The notes under the pieces are model-generated. The model saw only the letters and a program-made list of their open reading frames with translations, had not been told where the DNA came from and did no database searches. 64,000 nt of DNA from Xanthomonas nasturtii. GTDB taxonomy: Bacteria > Pseudomonadota > Gammaproteobacteria > Xanthomonadales > Xanthomonadaceae. Position 1 is the first letter of the stretch, and each line of letters starts with the position of its first letter. Below are positions 36,471-45,225 of this stretch, piece by piece. The stretch lies in NCBI RefSeq assembly GCF_001660815.1, contig NZ_LYMI01000078.1:1-64000 (forward strand). The letters are read 5' to 3'. The translations under genes were made by a program, and so were the position numbers.

Positions 36471-36545
36471 TCAGTACGTCACCGTGAAGGTTACAGAAGA
36501 GGTGTAGGTGCCTTCCGCGTAAGCGTCCGGCAACTCCAGCTATAC
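36471..36545 (-). pseudogene. C-terminal remnant of a spore coat U (SCPU)-like pilin
   Basis: The minus frame ends LPDAYAEGTYTSSVTFTVTY and then stop at 36471-36473. This is the typical end strand of spore coat U/Csu-type secreted subunits. An in-frame TAG lies just upstream (about 36540), so nothing longer is coded. The call rests on this short motif alone. Confidence 0.35.
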
Positions 36546-36654
36546 AAAGCGTCAGCATCCCGTTGGGATATCGCGTTCCTCTGGTGAACAACAGCGCAAA
36601 CGCGACGGTGTCGTGGTGGACGGCGAAAACCGCACCCCAGCCGTCACCAAGCCA

Positions 36655-36691
36655 TCGCGCCCATACCGCCAAGCGGCAAGCATGGGCGCGA
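36655..36691 (-). terminator. hairpin after the TonB receptor gene
   Basis: TCGCGCCCAT (36655-36664) and ATGGGCGCGA (36682-36691) are perfect complements around a 17-base loop. It lies 12 bases past the receptor's stop on the minus strand. There is no clear T run, so a role in ending transcription is only probable. Confidence 0.5.
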
Positions 36692-36702
36692 CACATTGGA
36701 GC

Positions 36703-39700
36703 CTAGAACTTGTAGGTCAGCCCCAGATACGCCAGCCGGCCTGCGTATCCGCCGGTATAGAAGCGGGCGCGGGTGTCCTCGCCCAGGTGCGAGCGGGACT
36801 CCTGCTTGGTCAGGTTCAGCACCGAGGCGGTGAGGCTGAGCGCCGGGGTGATGTTGTAGGCCGCGTTGACATCGATCTGGTAGTACGGCTCCTCAAAGAC
36901 GTTCAGCCCGTTGACCAGGCCCTGCACCAGTTCACCGCGACGGTTGTACGAGGCGCGCAGCAGCACGCTGTCGGTTTCGTAGAACACGGTGAGGTTGGTC
37001 TGGTTCCTGGCGCTGCCCGGCATGGAGGTCTTGCCGGCCTCGGTACCGTCTTCCAGCCGCACCGCTGCCTTGCTGGCATCGTTGTAGGTGTAGTTGAACT
37101 GCACACCGAGGCCGAACGGCAGCGTGTGCTGCGCGTAGAGCTCCACACCCTGCGAGACCGCATCCTGGCCGCCGGCCTGGGTGCTGTAGTTCTGCACGGT
37201 GACCGGTTGCCCGTCGACCAGCATGTTGACGTCGCTGATCACGTCGACCGCGAAGTTCTCCACGTTCTTGCGGAACAGCCCCACACCCGCCACCGAACCC
37301 GGATGGAAATACCATTCCAGCCCCAGGTCGAACTGGTTGGCCTTGTACGGCTCCAGGTTCTTGTTGCTGCCCGAGCCGTACCAGCCCTGCTCGCTGGCAC
37401 CGCCGGTCAGGCGCCGGTCGGCCACGTACTCGGGGCTGTAAAACTCCAGGCTGCCAGGCGCGGCGATGTCGTTGTAGCTGGGGCGTGCGATCACCTTCGC
37501 GGCGGCCGCGCGCAGCAGCAGGTTTTCGGTCAGGTCGTAGGCCAGGTTGAAACTCGGCAGCACGTCGGTGTAGTTGCGGTCCAGCCCGCTGACCACGAAC
37601 GACTCGGTGCGTTGCACGCTGTCGGCCAAGCGCCAGTAGCCTTCGGTACCGCAATAGGTGTCGGCCGGGGCGCCGCCGGGCATGGCGGCGCCCTGCTGGC
37701 AGGCCAGCGGATTGCCGTCGGCGCCATCGAAGAAGTAGTCGTTGTAGGCGGTCACCTTGTCGGTGGAATCGGCGCGCTGCCCGGTGCGCGCCACCCGCAC
37801 GCCGACGTTGCCACGCAGCCGCTCGGTGTGGAAGTTGAGCTGCAGGTAGCTGGAATAGATCTCTTCGTCGACGTTGTAGACGAAGTTGTCTTCGCTGCGG
37901 GTTTGCATGGCGCCGTAGGTTTGGTTCAAGTAGCCGATGTAGCCCGGGAAGTTGATCGCCGGGAACGCGCTGGCGTTGACGCCACCGGCCAGGTTGTCCT
38001 GCGCGAACAGCAGGCCCGGCGAGAACTGCGTGGCAATGGCATTGCAGCGCCCATTCCAGTAGCGGTTGTCGTAGTCGCCCGGGTCGGTGCCCGGGCACAC
38101 CCAGTAGTTGTTGCCGGTACTGCGATGGATGCCGCCGTCGCGACGCTTGATGCCGAACTGCAGCGAGTCGAAGACCTCGCCGTCGAAATGCCAGGTGGTA
38201 TCGATCTGCGCGTACTGCTGCTGGTTGGTGTTGCGGGTCCAGGACGAGCCGGTCGAGCCCAGGTCGACCTGCAGGAGGCCGTTGCGCAGGTTCTGCATCA
38301 GCTCCGGCGAGAACGTCATGCTCGGTGTGCCAGTCAGGTCCCAGGCGCTGGCGAAGTTGCCGTTGGTCCAGGTGCCGTCGGGGTTCTGCAGGCGCGGCTT
38401 GATCGGCAGGGAAAACTGCAGCTCCGGCCCGCCCTTGGCCCAGGTGCGGCCTGCCTTGAACGCCACGTCCACCTGCTCGCCACGCCATTCGCCGCCCAGG
38501 TCCACCGTCTGCGACTGCGATTTTTCGATGTTGTAGCTGCCGGTGATCTGCGGCGTCGGCACCGTGCAGTCGTCCGAGCCCCAGCCGCCCGGCGGCAGAC
38601 CGGCCGCAGCGGCCTCCGCTTCGCTGCAGTAGTAGGTCTTGCCCGGACGCAGGCTGTAGGCGGCGCCAGTGACGATGGTGCCGCTGGGGTCGAACTGCAG
38701 CCGGTCGAGCAGACGGCCACCGCGCCAATTGCCGTCGCCGTTATAACGGGCGATGTTCCACTCGGGAATCTTGATGATATTGGTCTGCGAGTTCTGCGAC
38801 AGGTCGAAGCGGAAGTAGTTCGCGGTCAGCGTCAGGTCGTCGGTCGGCTTGAACTGCAAGGTCAGCTGCCCGCCCTTGCGCTCGCGCTCCTCGCGTTTGG
38901 CGCCAAGGCTGACCGCCGTCGGCATCATGAAACCGGTGGCGTAATTGCCGTCCTGGTTCCAGAAACCGGTCCCGCCCCACCAGTTGGCATTGAAGTCCGA
39001 CGGATTTCCGTTGACGTCGACCGCCGGGCCGCCTTCGTCGCGGCCGTACCACTGCCAGCTCTCGGTACTGGCATCGAGCGTCCGTGCGGTGCGCTTTTGC
39101 TGCGTGTAGCCAACGAAGACACCGAAGCGGTTGTCCTTGTCGTGCCACGAGTACGAACCGGAGAACTGCCCGTCGGTCTTCTTGCTGGTATCGGACCAGG
39201 TGCCCTCGGCGGAGACGAAGCCGGAGTTTGGCTCCAGTTCCAGCGGGCGCCGCGTCTGCAGGATCACCGTGCCGCCGATGCCGCCTTCGTCGATGCGCGC
39301 TTCCGAGGTCTTGTACAGCTCCGCGCTGCCCAGCAGGTTCGCGGGCAGCAGCGTGTAGTTGAACGAGCGCGTCGGGTCGCCGTTGGATTCGGCCGTGGCG
39401 ATGTAGTTGCCGTTCAATTCGGTCAGCACCAGTTCCGAGGACAGGCCACGCACGCTGACGTTCTTGCCTTCGCCGCCGTCGCGGCTGATGACCACGCCGG
39501 GCACGCGCTGCAGCGCATCGGCCACGTTCTTGTCGGGGAACTTGCCCACGTCCTCGGCGGTGATTACATCGACCACGGCGTTGGCGTTGCGCTTCTGCTC
39601 CAGGCTTTTTTCGATCGCGTAGCGGTAGCCGGTCACCGTCACCGCATCCAGGTCCGTGGCCTGCAACGCGGCCTGGCCCGTGGGCGCCGGCGTACCGTCG

Positions 39701-39813
39701 GCCTGCTGGGCGGCGGCGGTGGTGGTGGCGGCGCTCGCGAACAAGGCGATGGCGATACCGGCAGACAGCGTGCTGCGGTGGCGTGCGAATGGCGTGCGGT
39801 TCATTTCGATCAT
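36703..39813 (-). CDS. TonB-dependent outer membrane receptor
   Basis: Outer-membrane receptor importing an unknown ligand with energy from TonB. The 1036-residue protein has a signal peptide (ALFASAATTTAAAQ, cleavage near residue 36), a TonB box-like DAVTVTG (about 56-62), a plug domain (VVDVITAEDVGKFPDKNVADALQRVPGV, RGLSSELVLTELNG) and a 22-strand barrel ending in LGLTYKF with terminal Phe. The plug matches the Xanthomonas-Caulobacter TonB receptor subfamily. ATG 39813 has GGGAG three bases upstream; ATG 39804 is also possible. No transporter or sugar gene lies next to it, so the ligand cannot be told. Confidence 0.93.
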   Translation of the reverse strand: MIEMNRTPFARHRSTLSAGIAIALFASAATTTAAAQQADGTPAPTGQAALQATDLDAVTVTGYRYAIEKSLEQKRNANAVVDVITAEDVGKFPDKNVADALQRVPGVVISRDGGEGKNVSVRGLSSELVLTELNGNYIATAESNGDPTRSFNYTLLPANLLGSAELYKTSEARIDEGGIGGTVILQTRRPLELEPNSGFVSAEGTWSDTSKKTDGQFSGSYSWHDKDNRFGVFVGYTQQKRTARTLDASTESWQWYGRDEGGPAVDVNGNPSDFNANWWGGTGFWNQDGNYATGFMMPTAVSLGAKREERERKGGQLTLQFKPTDDLTLTANYFRFDLSQNSQTNIIKIPEWNIARYNGDGNWRGGRLLDRLQFDPSGTIVTGAAYSLRPGKTYYCSEAEAAAAGLPPGGWGSDDCTVPTPQITGSYNIEKSQSQTVDLGGEWRGEQVDVAFKAGRTWAKGGPELQFSLPIKPRLQNPDGTWTNGNFASAWDLTGTPSMTFSPELMQNLRNGLLQVDLGSTGSSWTRNTNQQQYAQIDTTWHFDGEVFDSLQFGIKRRDGGIHRSTGNNYWVCPGTDPGDYDNRYWNGRCNAIATQFSPGLLFAQDNLAGGVNASAFPAINFPGYIGYLNQTYGAMQTRSEDNFVYNVDEEIYSSYLQLNFHTERLRGNVGVRVARTGQRADSTDKVTAYNDYFFDGADGNPLACQQGAAMPGGAPADTYCGTEGYWRLADSVQRTESFVVSGLDRNYTDVLPSFNLAYDLTENLLLRAAAAKVIARPSYNDIAAPGSLEFYSPEYVADRRLTGGASEQGWYGSGSNKNLEPYKANQFDLGLEWYFHPGSVAGVGLFRKNVENFAVDVISDVNMLVDGQPVTVQNYSTQAGGQDAVSQGVELYAQHTLPFGLGVQFNYTYNDASKAAVRLEDGTEAGKTSMPGSARNQTNLTVFYETDSVLLRASYNRRGELVQGLVNGLNVFEEPYYQIDVNAAYNITPALSLTASVLNLTKQESRSHLGEDTRARFYTGGYAGRLAYLGLTYKF

Positions 39814-40474
39814 GCTCTCCCAAAAGTGATCGGCTTCGGCGAATTTCTATCGATCCAAAGATCGGACAAAAAAAACGACGCACGAAGTGACGCAAAAAGA
39901 TCCGGCGCCGTTGCGGCGACCCGGTTCCTCTCCTCTTCCCCCCTCTGCGCAGATGCAATTAGATCGTTCTAATGCAGTGGAAAACTAAGTATCACAGCCC
40001 GTGCGGCAGCGCATTCTGCTGCGCAACAGGCCCGCGGCGCTTTAAGACATCCACGACCTGCAGAGCTCGCCACGCTTGCATGCTGCACAGCACAGCCTGC
40101 TTGCAGCAGCGGCTCGATCGCGCCAGCAAAACGCGCTCGTCCGCAACCGGGCGCAAGCGGTTTACCGAAGCGCTTGCACACTCCCATTGTTTGCAACCGA
40201 GCTCAGCGAGAGAACAGCAGCATCCGCGTGGTAATTGGCGACTCCGAGTAGCAGCACCCAACTGACAGCTGCGCACGCGTTCTGTCGGCTGCTCCAAGGA
40301 CCGCCGGCACCCTACGCCGTTACGCGCGGCTGCACGTTGGTTTCGATTTCGCTGTGGGTGGGCAAGGTTTTCAGGTCGTCGGTCGCCTGCGCGCCAGCCA
40401 CGATGCAGCGTCGCCACCGAAGTGGCGCGCGAGAGCGGTAACGGCAGTGATCGCGCGCGCGCCGTGCACGATGC
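39814..40474. other. long spacer upstream of the TonB receptor
   Basis: No gene is supported; frames here are short and without ribosome sites. The receptor's promoter must lie here on the minus strand but I could not define it. Confidence 0.4.
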
Positions 40475-40910
40475 TGCGCTGGTGCCCCTTACCGAAGCCG
40501 ACAGCTGATAGTCCGCGCCTGGACGTACCCTCACCCCAACCCCTCTCCCGCAGGAGAGGGGCTTTAGTGCCGCGCCGGACTCAGGATTCCTCGAAATCAC
40601 ACCAACAACGTGCCGAGGCGACAGCGTGGCCGGCGATTGGCGGAGAGCGGCACACGGATGTGCCGCGACGGCGCGTCAGACAGGATGTCTGCCGCGCTGG
40701 TGCCCCTTACCGAAGCCGACAGCTGATAGTCCGCGCCTGGACGTACCCTCACCCCAACCCCTCTCCCGCAGGAGAGGGGCTTTAGTGCCGCGCCGGACTC
40801 AGGACTCCTCGAAATCACACCAGTAACGTGCCGAGGCACCAGCGTGGCCGGAGATTGGCGGAGAGCGGCACGGGAATGTGCTGCGACGGCGAGTCAGACA
40901 GGATGTCTGT
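40475..40910. repeat. 218-bp tandem duplication with two hairpins
   Basis: The sequence from about 40475 is repeated after 218 bases with few changes: GGTGCCCCTTACCGAAGCCG at 40481 and 40699, and CAGACAGGATGTCTG at the end of both. Each copy has a hairpin CCCCTCTCC-CGCA-GGAGAGGGG followed by CTTTAGT (40540-40561 and 40758-40779), a common Xanthomonas intergenic unit. It fills the space between the TonB receptor and motC. Confidence 0.85.
40540..40568 (+). terminator. terminator-like hairpin in tandem repeat
   Basis: Perfect nine-base stem with a four-base loop, followed by CTTTAGT. A second identical one lies at 40758-40786. Because no plus-strand gene ends here, it may serve as an insulator for motC or may be a repeat element only. 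Confidence 0.5.
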
Positions 40911-41020
40911 CGCGCCGAAAAGCCAGTCCCCTGCCGCGCTCCAGCTCTCGGCGCAGTCGGCAATTCGAAGACCCATCCCCCAGAACGACAACTTTCTGGC
41001 GCCCCGGCCAGGCGCATCTA

Positions 41021-41047
41021 TCAAGTCCGCCGCGCTTGGGCCGATAC
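41021..41047 (+). promoter_or_regulatory. sigma28 (FliA) promoter of motC
   Basis: TCAA (41021-41024), 15 bases, GCCGATAC (41040-41047), seven of eight in the -10 element. Transcription would begin near 41054, right at the motC ATG (41055), so the message may be leaderless. Confidence 0.8.
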
Positions 41048-41054
41048 CGCATGC

Positions 41055-41795
41055 ATGGACAGACTCAGCATTATCGGACTGGTGTTGGCGATCGTGGCGA
41101 TCGTGGGCGGCAGCGTGTTGAAAGGCGCCGGCATTTCGTCGCTGTGGTCGCCGGCTGCCTTCGTGATCGTGATCGTCGGCACCGTGGCGGCGATCCTGCT
41201 GCACACCTCGCCGGCAGTTTTCCGGCGCGCGTTCAAGATCCTGCGTTGGGTGATCCAGCCGCCGGCCAGCGACCGCCCGCAGCTGCTGTCGCGGATCGTC
41301 GAATGGAGCAACATCGCACGTCGTCAGGGCCTGCTGGGCCTGGAAGACCAGCTGCCGCGCCAGAACGATGCCTTCCTGCGCAAGGGCCTGCAGATGCTGG
41401 TCGATGGCGTGGAGCCCGAATCCATGCGCCACATGCTCGAGATCGAAGTCGATAACCAGGAGCGTCAGGATCTTGCCGCGGCCAAGGTATTCGAAGGCAT
41501 GGGCATCTATGCGCCCACGCTGGGCATCATCGGTGCGGTGCTGGGGCTGATGGCGGTGATGAAGAATCTGGCCGACCCGGCCATGCTCGGGCACGGCATC
41601 GCCGCGGCGTTCACCGCCACCATTTACGGCATCGCCTCGGCCAACCTGCTGTTCCTGCCGGTGGCGGCCAAGCTCAAGAGCGTGATCCATTGCAGCACCA
41701 ACGAGCGCGAAATGGCGATCGAAGGGCTGATTGCGATCGCCCAGGGCGAGAACCCGCGCAACATCGAGTCGAAGTTGGCAGGCTACTTGCATTAA
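41055..41795 (+). CDS. motC: flagellar stator protein MotC (MotA family)
   Basis: Five copies of a MotA-family protein surround two MotB-family proteins to form a proton channel that turns the motor. The 246-residue protein starts MDRLSIIGLVLAIVAIVGG, with membrane segments at the start, at about 30-50, 148-165 and 180-200, and the charged cytoplasmic loop between. It is motC rather than motA because of pairing with motD and parA, as in Pseudomonas. ATG 41055 is chosen; upstream frame (to 40878) is repeat DNA. Confidence 0.93.
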   Translation: MDRLSIIGLVLAIVAIVGGSVLKGAGISSLWSPAAFVIVIVGTVAAILLHTSPAVFRRAFKILRWVIQPPASDRPQLLSRIVEWSNIARRQGLLGLEDQLPRQNDAFLRKGLQMLVDGVEPESMRHMLEIEVDNQERQDLAAAKVFEGMGIYAPTLGIIGAVLGLMAVMKNLADPAMLGHGIAAAFTATIYGIASANLLFLPVAAKLKSVIHCSTNEREMAIEGLIAIAQGENPRNIESKLAGYLH

Positions 41796-41801
41796 CCCGT
41801 T

Positions 41802-42776
41802 ATGGTCCGTCGTCGCAAACACCACGAAGAACATGGCAACCACGAAGCGTGGGCGATCCCGTATGCCGATCTGATGACGCTGCTGCTGGCGTTCTTCGTG
41901 GTGATGTATGCCATCTCCTCGCTCAACGAGGGCAAATACAAGGTCATGGCGCAGGCATTGACCAGCGCCTTCGGCGGCTCGTCCAATGCCGCCAGCCCGG
42001 TGCAACTGGGCAAGACCCAGACCCTGGGCGCCGACTACGACCGCCCTTCGGTGATCAAGGCCGGCGCGCCGATGGCGGCATCCAACGGCCCCACCGACCC
42101 GACCCTGCTGCCGTCGATGGCCGCGCAGATGCGCATGCCGGTGTCGCTGCGCAACCAGGCGCAACTGGCGCGCGCGCAGCGGCAGATGGATGCGGTGGCC
42201 CAGCAGCTGAGCAAGACGCTGGCACCGCTGATCGACAAGAAACTCATCACCATCCGCCGCAACGACCTGTGGATCGAGGTGGAGATCAACAGCGACATCC
42301 TGTTCGGCACCGGTTCGGCGGCGTTGGCCGGCACTGCCCGTGCCACCTTGTCCACGCTGGCCTCGGTGCTGCGCGATGCGCCCAACGGCGTGCGCGTGGA
42401 GGGCTATACCGATAACCAGCCCATCGCCACCGCGCAGTTCCCTTCCAATTGGGAGCTCTCGGCGGCACGTGCGGCCAGCGTGGTGCACCTGTTCGCCGAC
42501 GACGGCGTCGCCCCGCAACGATTGGCGATGGTGGGCTATGGAGAATTCCGCGCACGTGCCGATAACAGCACTGAGGCGGGACGGAATGCGAACCGGCGTG
42601 TGGTGTTGATCATCCTCGCTGACTCAGCTGGCTCACTCGCACCCGATCCGCCATCGCAGTTGCATGCGACCGCCGCCGGGGCGCCAAAGCTACCCAAGTC
42701 TGATGGCGGCCAAACGGCCGTCACCACCGAAAGCGGCACAAGTTCCGTCCCCGCCGTAATTCAAGGAGTGCAGTGA
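41802..42776 (+). CDS. motD: flagellar stator protein MotD (MotB family)
   Basis: MotD anchors the stator to peptidoglycan. The 324-residue protein has one membrane segment with the channel Asp (IPYADLMTLLLAFFVVMYA, D23), a plug/linker region, and a C-terminal OmpA-type peptidoglycan-binding domain (VEGYTDNQP, NWELSAARAASVVHLF, NRRVVLIIL). A Pro/Ala/Ser-rich tail follows. It is 6 bases after motC and 1 base before parA. Confidence 0.93.
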   Translation: MVRRRKHHEEHGNHEAWAIPYADLMTLLLAFFVVMYAISSLNEGKYKVMAQALTSAFGGSSNAASPVQLGKTQTLGADYDRPSVIKAGAPMAASNGPTDPTLLPSMAAQMRMPVSLRNQAQLARAQRQMDAVAQQLSKTLAPLIDKKLITIRRNDLWIEVEINSDILFGTGSAALAGTARATLSTLASVLRDAPNGVRVEGYTDNQPIATAQFPSNWELSAARAASVVHLFADDGVAPQRLAMVGYGEFRARADNSTEAGRNANRRVVLIILADSAGSLAPDPPSQLHATAAGAPKLPKSDGGQTAVTTESGTSSVPAVIQGVQ

Positions 42777-42777
42777 G

Positions 42778-43560
42778 ATGCGTATCTGGGCAATCGCCAA
42801 CCAAAAGGGTGGCGTCGGCAAGACCACCACGACGCTGGCACTGGGTCGCGGCCTGGCCGCGCTCGGCCACCGGGTATTGTTGATCGACCTCGATCCGCAC
42901 TCCTCGCTCACCCGCGCGTTCGGCGTGGCGGTGGACCCGCCGCCGCGCGGGGTGCTGGACCTGTTCGGCACCCCGCCGAGCGATCTGGCCAGCCTGGCGC
43001 ATGAAAGCAGCATCCCCGGCCTGTCGTATGTGTGCGCGCAAGCCGCACTGGCCACACTGGAGCGCCGCAGCGCCAACCAACCCGGCCTGGGCCTGGCACT
43101 GCAGAACGCCATGACCCGCCACGCTGGCCAACACGACTACATCCTGCTCGACTGCCCGCCCACGCTCGGCCTGCTGATGATCAATGCACTGGCCGCCTGC
43201 GACCGCGTGGTAGTGCCCACCCAGGCCGAGCCGCTCGCGCTGCACGGCCTGGCCAGCATGGTGCGCACGGCCGACATGGTGCAGCGGTCGCGTCGCCGCG
43301 ACTTGCCGGTGTCGATTCTGCCGACCCTGTTCGACCGCCGCACCCGCGCCGGCAACGAAACGCTCAAGGAAATGCAGACCACCTACGGCCCGGTGGTGTG
43401 GGAAGACGCCGTTCCGATGGACACCCGTATTTGCAACGCCGCCGCACTCACCGTCCCCGCCAACGGCGCAGATTATCAGGGCCGCGGCCTGTCCGCCTAT
43501 CGCCGCGCGCTGGAATGGGTGCTGGCCGATGACGCGATGCGTATGGAGCAAGCCGCATGA
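42778..43560 (+). CDS. ParA-type ATPase placing chemotaxis arrays (ParC-like)
   Basis: Members of this family next to motCD (ParC in Vibrio and Pseudomonas) hold chemoreceptor arrays at the cell pole. The 260-residue protein has Walker A KGGVGKTTTT (about residues 10-19), LLIDLDPHSSLTRAFG and the switch region YILLDCPPTLGLLMINAL. ATG 42778 is one base after the motD stop, and the stop overlaps the parP-like start (ATGA). Confidence 0.88.
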   Translation: MRIWAIANQKGGVGKTTTTLALGRGLAALGHRVLLIDLDPHSSLTRAFGVAVDPPPRGVLDLFGTPPSDLASLAHESSIPGLSYVCAQAALATLERRSANQPGLGLALQNAMTRHAGQHDYILLDCPPTLGLLMINALAACDRVVVPTQAEPLALHGLASMVRTADMVQRSRRRDLPVSILPTLFDRRTRAGNETLKEMQTTYGPVVWEDAVPMDTRICNAAALTVPANGADYQGRGLSAYRRALEWVLADDAMRMEQAA

Positions 43561-44819
43561 GCAACCACACCGCCAACGGTGAGCTGGACGACTATCTGGA
43601 AGGCCTGCTGCACGATGCGGGCGTGGAGAGTGTCGCCCCGCCTGCCGTGGCTACTGCCGCCGCTGCCGAAGCACCGGCCCTTGCGCACACAGACCTCGCG
43701 CTGGCCGAGCCGCCGGTGCAGGCCGCCGCGCTTCCCGAAGCCGCCGCTGTCTCCGAAGCTGCCACCTCTACTGCGATTGCCGCAGTGCTGAGCGCCGATG
43801 CGATTGCGGCCGATTTCCTGGCTGAAATGGATGCCGACCCGGCGTTCGGCCCGCCTGTGGTTGCCGTGCCCAGCGCTGCCGACATCGCCGCCGATTTCCT
43901 GGCCGAGACGGATGCCGACCCGGCATTCGGCCCGCCCGTCGTTGCTGCGCCCAGCGCTGCCTATATCGCCGCCGATTTCCTGGCCGAGATGGATGCCGAC
44001 CCGGCGTTCGGCCCGCCTGTCGCTGCTGCGCCCAGCGCGGCCGATATCGCCGCCGATTTCCTGGCCGAGATGGATGCCGACCCGGCGTTCGCCAGTGAAG
44101 CGCCCAGCCCGTTCCTGAGCACGGCCGATCTGATGGCCGAGATGGACGCGGACCCGGCCTTCGGCACTGCGCCTACCGCCGTGGACCTGCTCACCGCCGA
44201 TCTGCTGGCAGAAATGGACGCCGATCCGGCCTTCGGGCTGGACGCCGCACCGGTCGCAACACCCGCACCGGCACCGGCACCACGTGCAGCACCTGCGCCG
44301 CTGCGCGCTGCACCGGCACCGATCGCACCGACCGGGTTGCAGGCATTGCTGGCACCTGGCCAGGCCGACAAGATCCATGCCGAGCGCCGCGCCAGCGAAC
44401 GCAGCACGCGTTGGTTGCGTCTGCGCTGTGGCGAACAGACCTATGCACTGGAACTGCTCAAGGTGCAGGAAGTGGTCTTGCCGGTGCCGCTGTTGCCATT
44501 GCGCGGCACCGCCAGTGCGATGCTCGGCATCATGAATCTGCGTGGCCAGGTGGTGCCGGTGATCGATCTGGGCATCCATCTGGGCGCTTCGCCGGTGGAC
44601 ATGGACCTGCATACCCGTGTGGTGGTGCTGGAAGAAAACGGCGAAACCATGGGCCTGCGCGTGTCGGCCGTGGAAGACGTCACCAGCCTGACCGATCACC
44701 AGATCGAGCCGCCGGACAACGCACGCCTGTGCCGCATTTCCAACAACCTGTTCCGCGGTGTCGCCCGTTTGGGCCATCAACCGATGATCCTGCTCGATGC
44801 CACACACCTGCTGCATTAA
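43557..44819 (+). CDS. ParP-like CheW-domain protein with six internal repeats
   Basis: ParP links CheA arrays to the ParC/ParA pole system. The 420-residue product has an Ala/Pro-rich N-terminus, six repeats of a unit with core ADxLAEMDADPAFG (about residues 80-235), a Pro/Ala linker, and a C-terminal CheW-like domain (about 280-420: LRLRCGEQTYALELLKVQEVV, AMLGIMNLRGQVVPVIDLG). It fits ParP by domain and by place right after the ParA gene. The repeat region is unusual and may be a binding array or spacer. Plain cheW is not seen next to it. Confidence 0.82.
   Translation: MSNHTANGELDDYLEGLLHDAGVESVAPPAVATAAAAEAPALAHTDLALAEPPVQAAALPEAAAVSEAATSTAIAAVLSADAIAADFLAEMDADPAFGPPVVAVPSAADIAADFLAETDADPAFGPPVVAAPSAAYIAADFLAEMDADPAFGPPVAAAPSAADIAADFLAEMDADPAFASEAPSPFLSTADLMAEMDADPAFGTAPTAVDLLTADLLAEMDADPAFGLDAAPVATPAPAPAPRAAPAPLRAAPAPIAPTGLQALLAPGQADKIHAERRASERSTRWLRLRCGEQTYALELLKVQEVVLPVPLLPLRGTASAMLGIMNLRGQVVPVIDLGIHLGASPVDMDLHTRVVVLEENGETMGLRVSAVEDVTSLTDHQIEPPDNARLCRISNNLFRGVARLGHQPMILLDATHLLH
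43797..44250 (+). repeat. coding repeats in the ParP-like gene
   Basis: Six copies of a unit of about 20-27 codons, all with GCCGATxTxCTGGCNGAGATGGA-type coding for LAEMDADPAF. The first three are nearly the same; the last two are shorter. Copy number may vary by strain. Confidence 0.9.
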
Positions 44820-44859
44820 TGCAGACCGTGCGCAATCTGGCGTGTCGTCGATTCACCGT

Positions 44860-44886
44860 TAAAGCTTTTCCGCCTTCCGCCGTTAG
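44860..44886 (+). promoter_or_regulatory. sigma28 (FliA) promoter of the STAS-cheY-cheA unit
   Basis: TAAA (44860-44863), 15 bases, GCCGTTAG (44879-44886). Predicted start about 44893, 24 bases before the STAS ATG. Confidence 0.75.
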
Positions 44887-44916
44887 TACGCATAGAACCA
44901 GCCGTTCGGAGCAACA

Positions 44917-45225
44917 ATGAGCACAGTGACATTGGGTGAGGATCTCGGCATCGAGACCAGCGCCGACCTCAAGCAGAAGCTTGCCGGATTCCTCACCCAG
45001 GACGGCGACCTGGTGCTTGATGCCGGTGAAGTCCGACGCATCCACACCGCCAGCGTGCAGTTGCTCTGCGCCTTTGTGCAGACCCGCCGTCAGGCCGGCC
45101 TGCACACCGAGTTCGATGGCTGCAACGACACCTTTAGAGATGCGGCTCGTCTGCTCGGCGTCACCGACGCGCTCGGACTTCCCGCATCCAATGACAACCT
45201 GAAATCTGTGGAGAACGCCGCATGA
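44917..45225 (+). CDS. STAS-domain protein of the second chemotaxis unit
   Basis: The 102-residue protein is a single STAS fold (MSTVTLGEDLGIETSADLKQKL..., then DLVLDAGEVRRIHTASVQLLCAFVQ). The stretch HTAS aligns with DTAG of MlaB-type STAS proteins, so the Asp is replaced by His and the phospho-Ser position of SpoIIAA-type proteins is Ala. Regulation by phosphorylation therefore looks unlikely. It overlaps cheY by four bases, and so probably acts with the second CheA/CheY, but the partner is unknown. Confidence 0.8.
   Translation: MSTVTLGEDLGIETSADLKQKLAGFLTQDGDLVLDAGEVRRIHTASVQLLCAFVQTRRQAGLHTEFDGCNDTFRDAARLLGVTDALGLPASNDNLKSVENAA

Noticed and set aside
36613-39972. 1119-codon open frame on the plus strand
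   Set aside because: Antisense to the TonB receptor, which has clear signal, plug and barrel; the plus frame has no recognisable domain.
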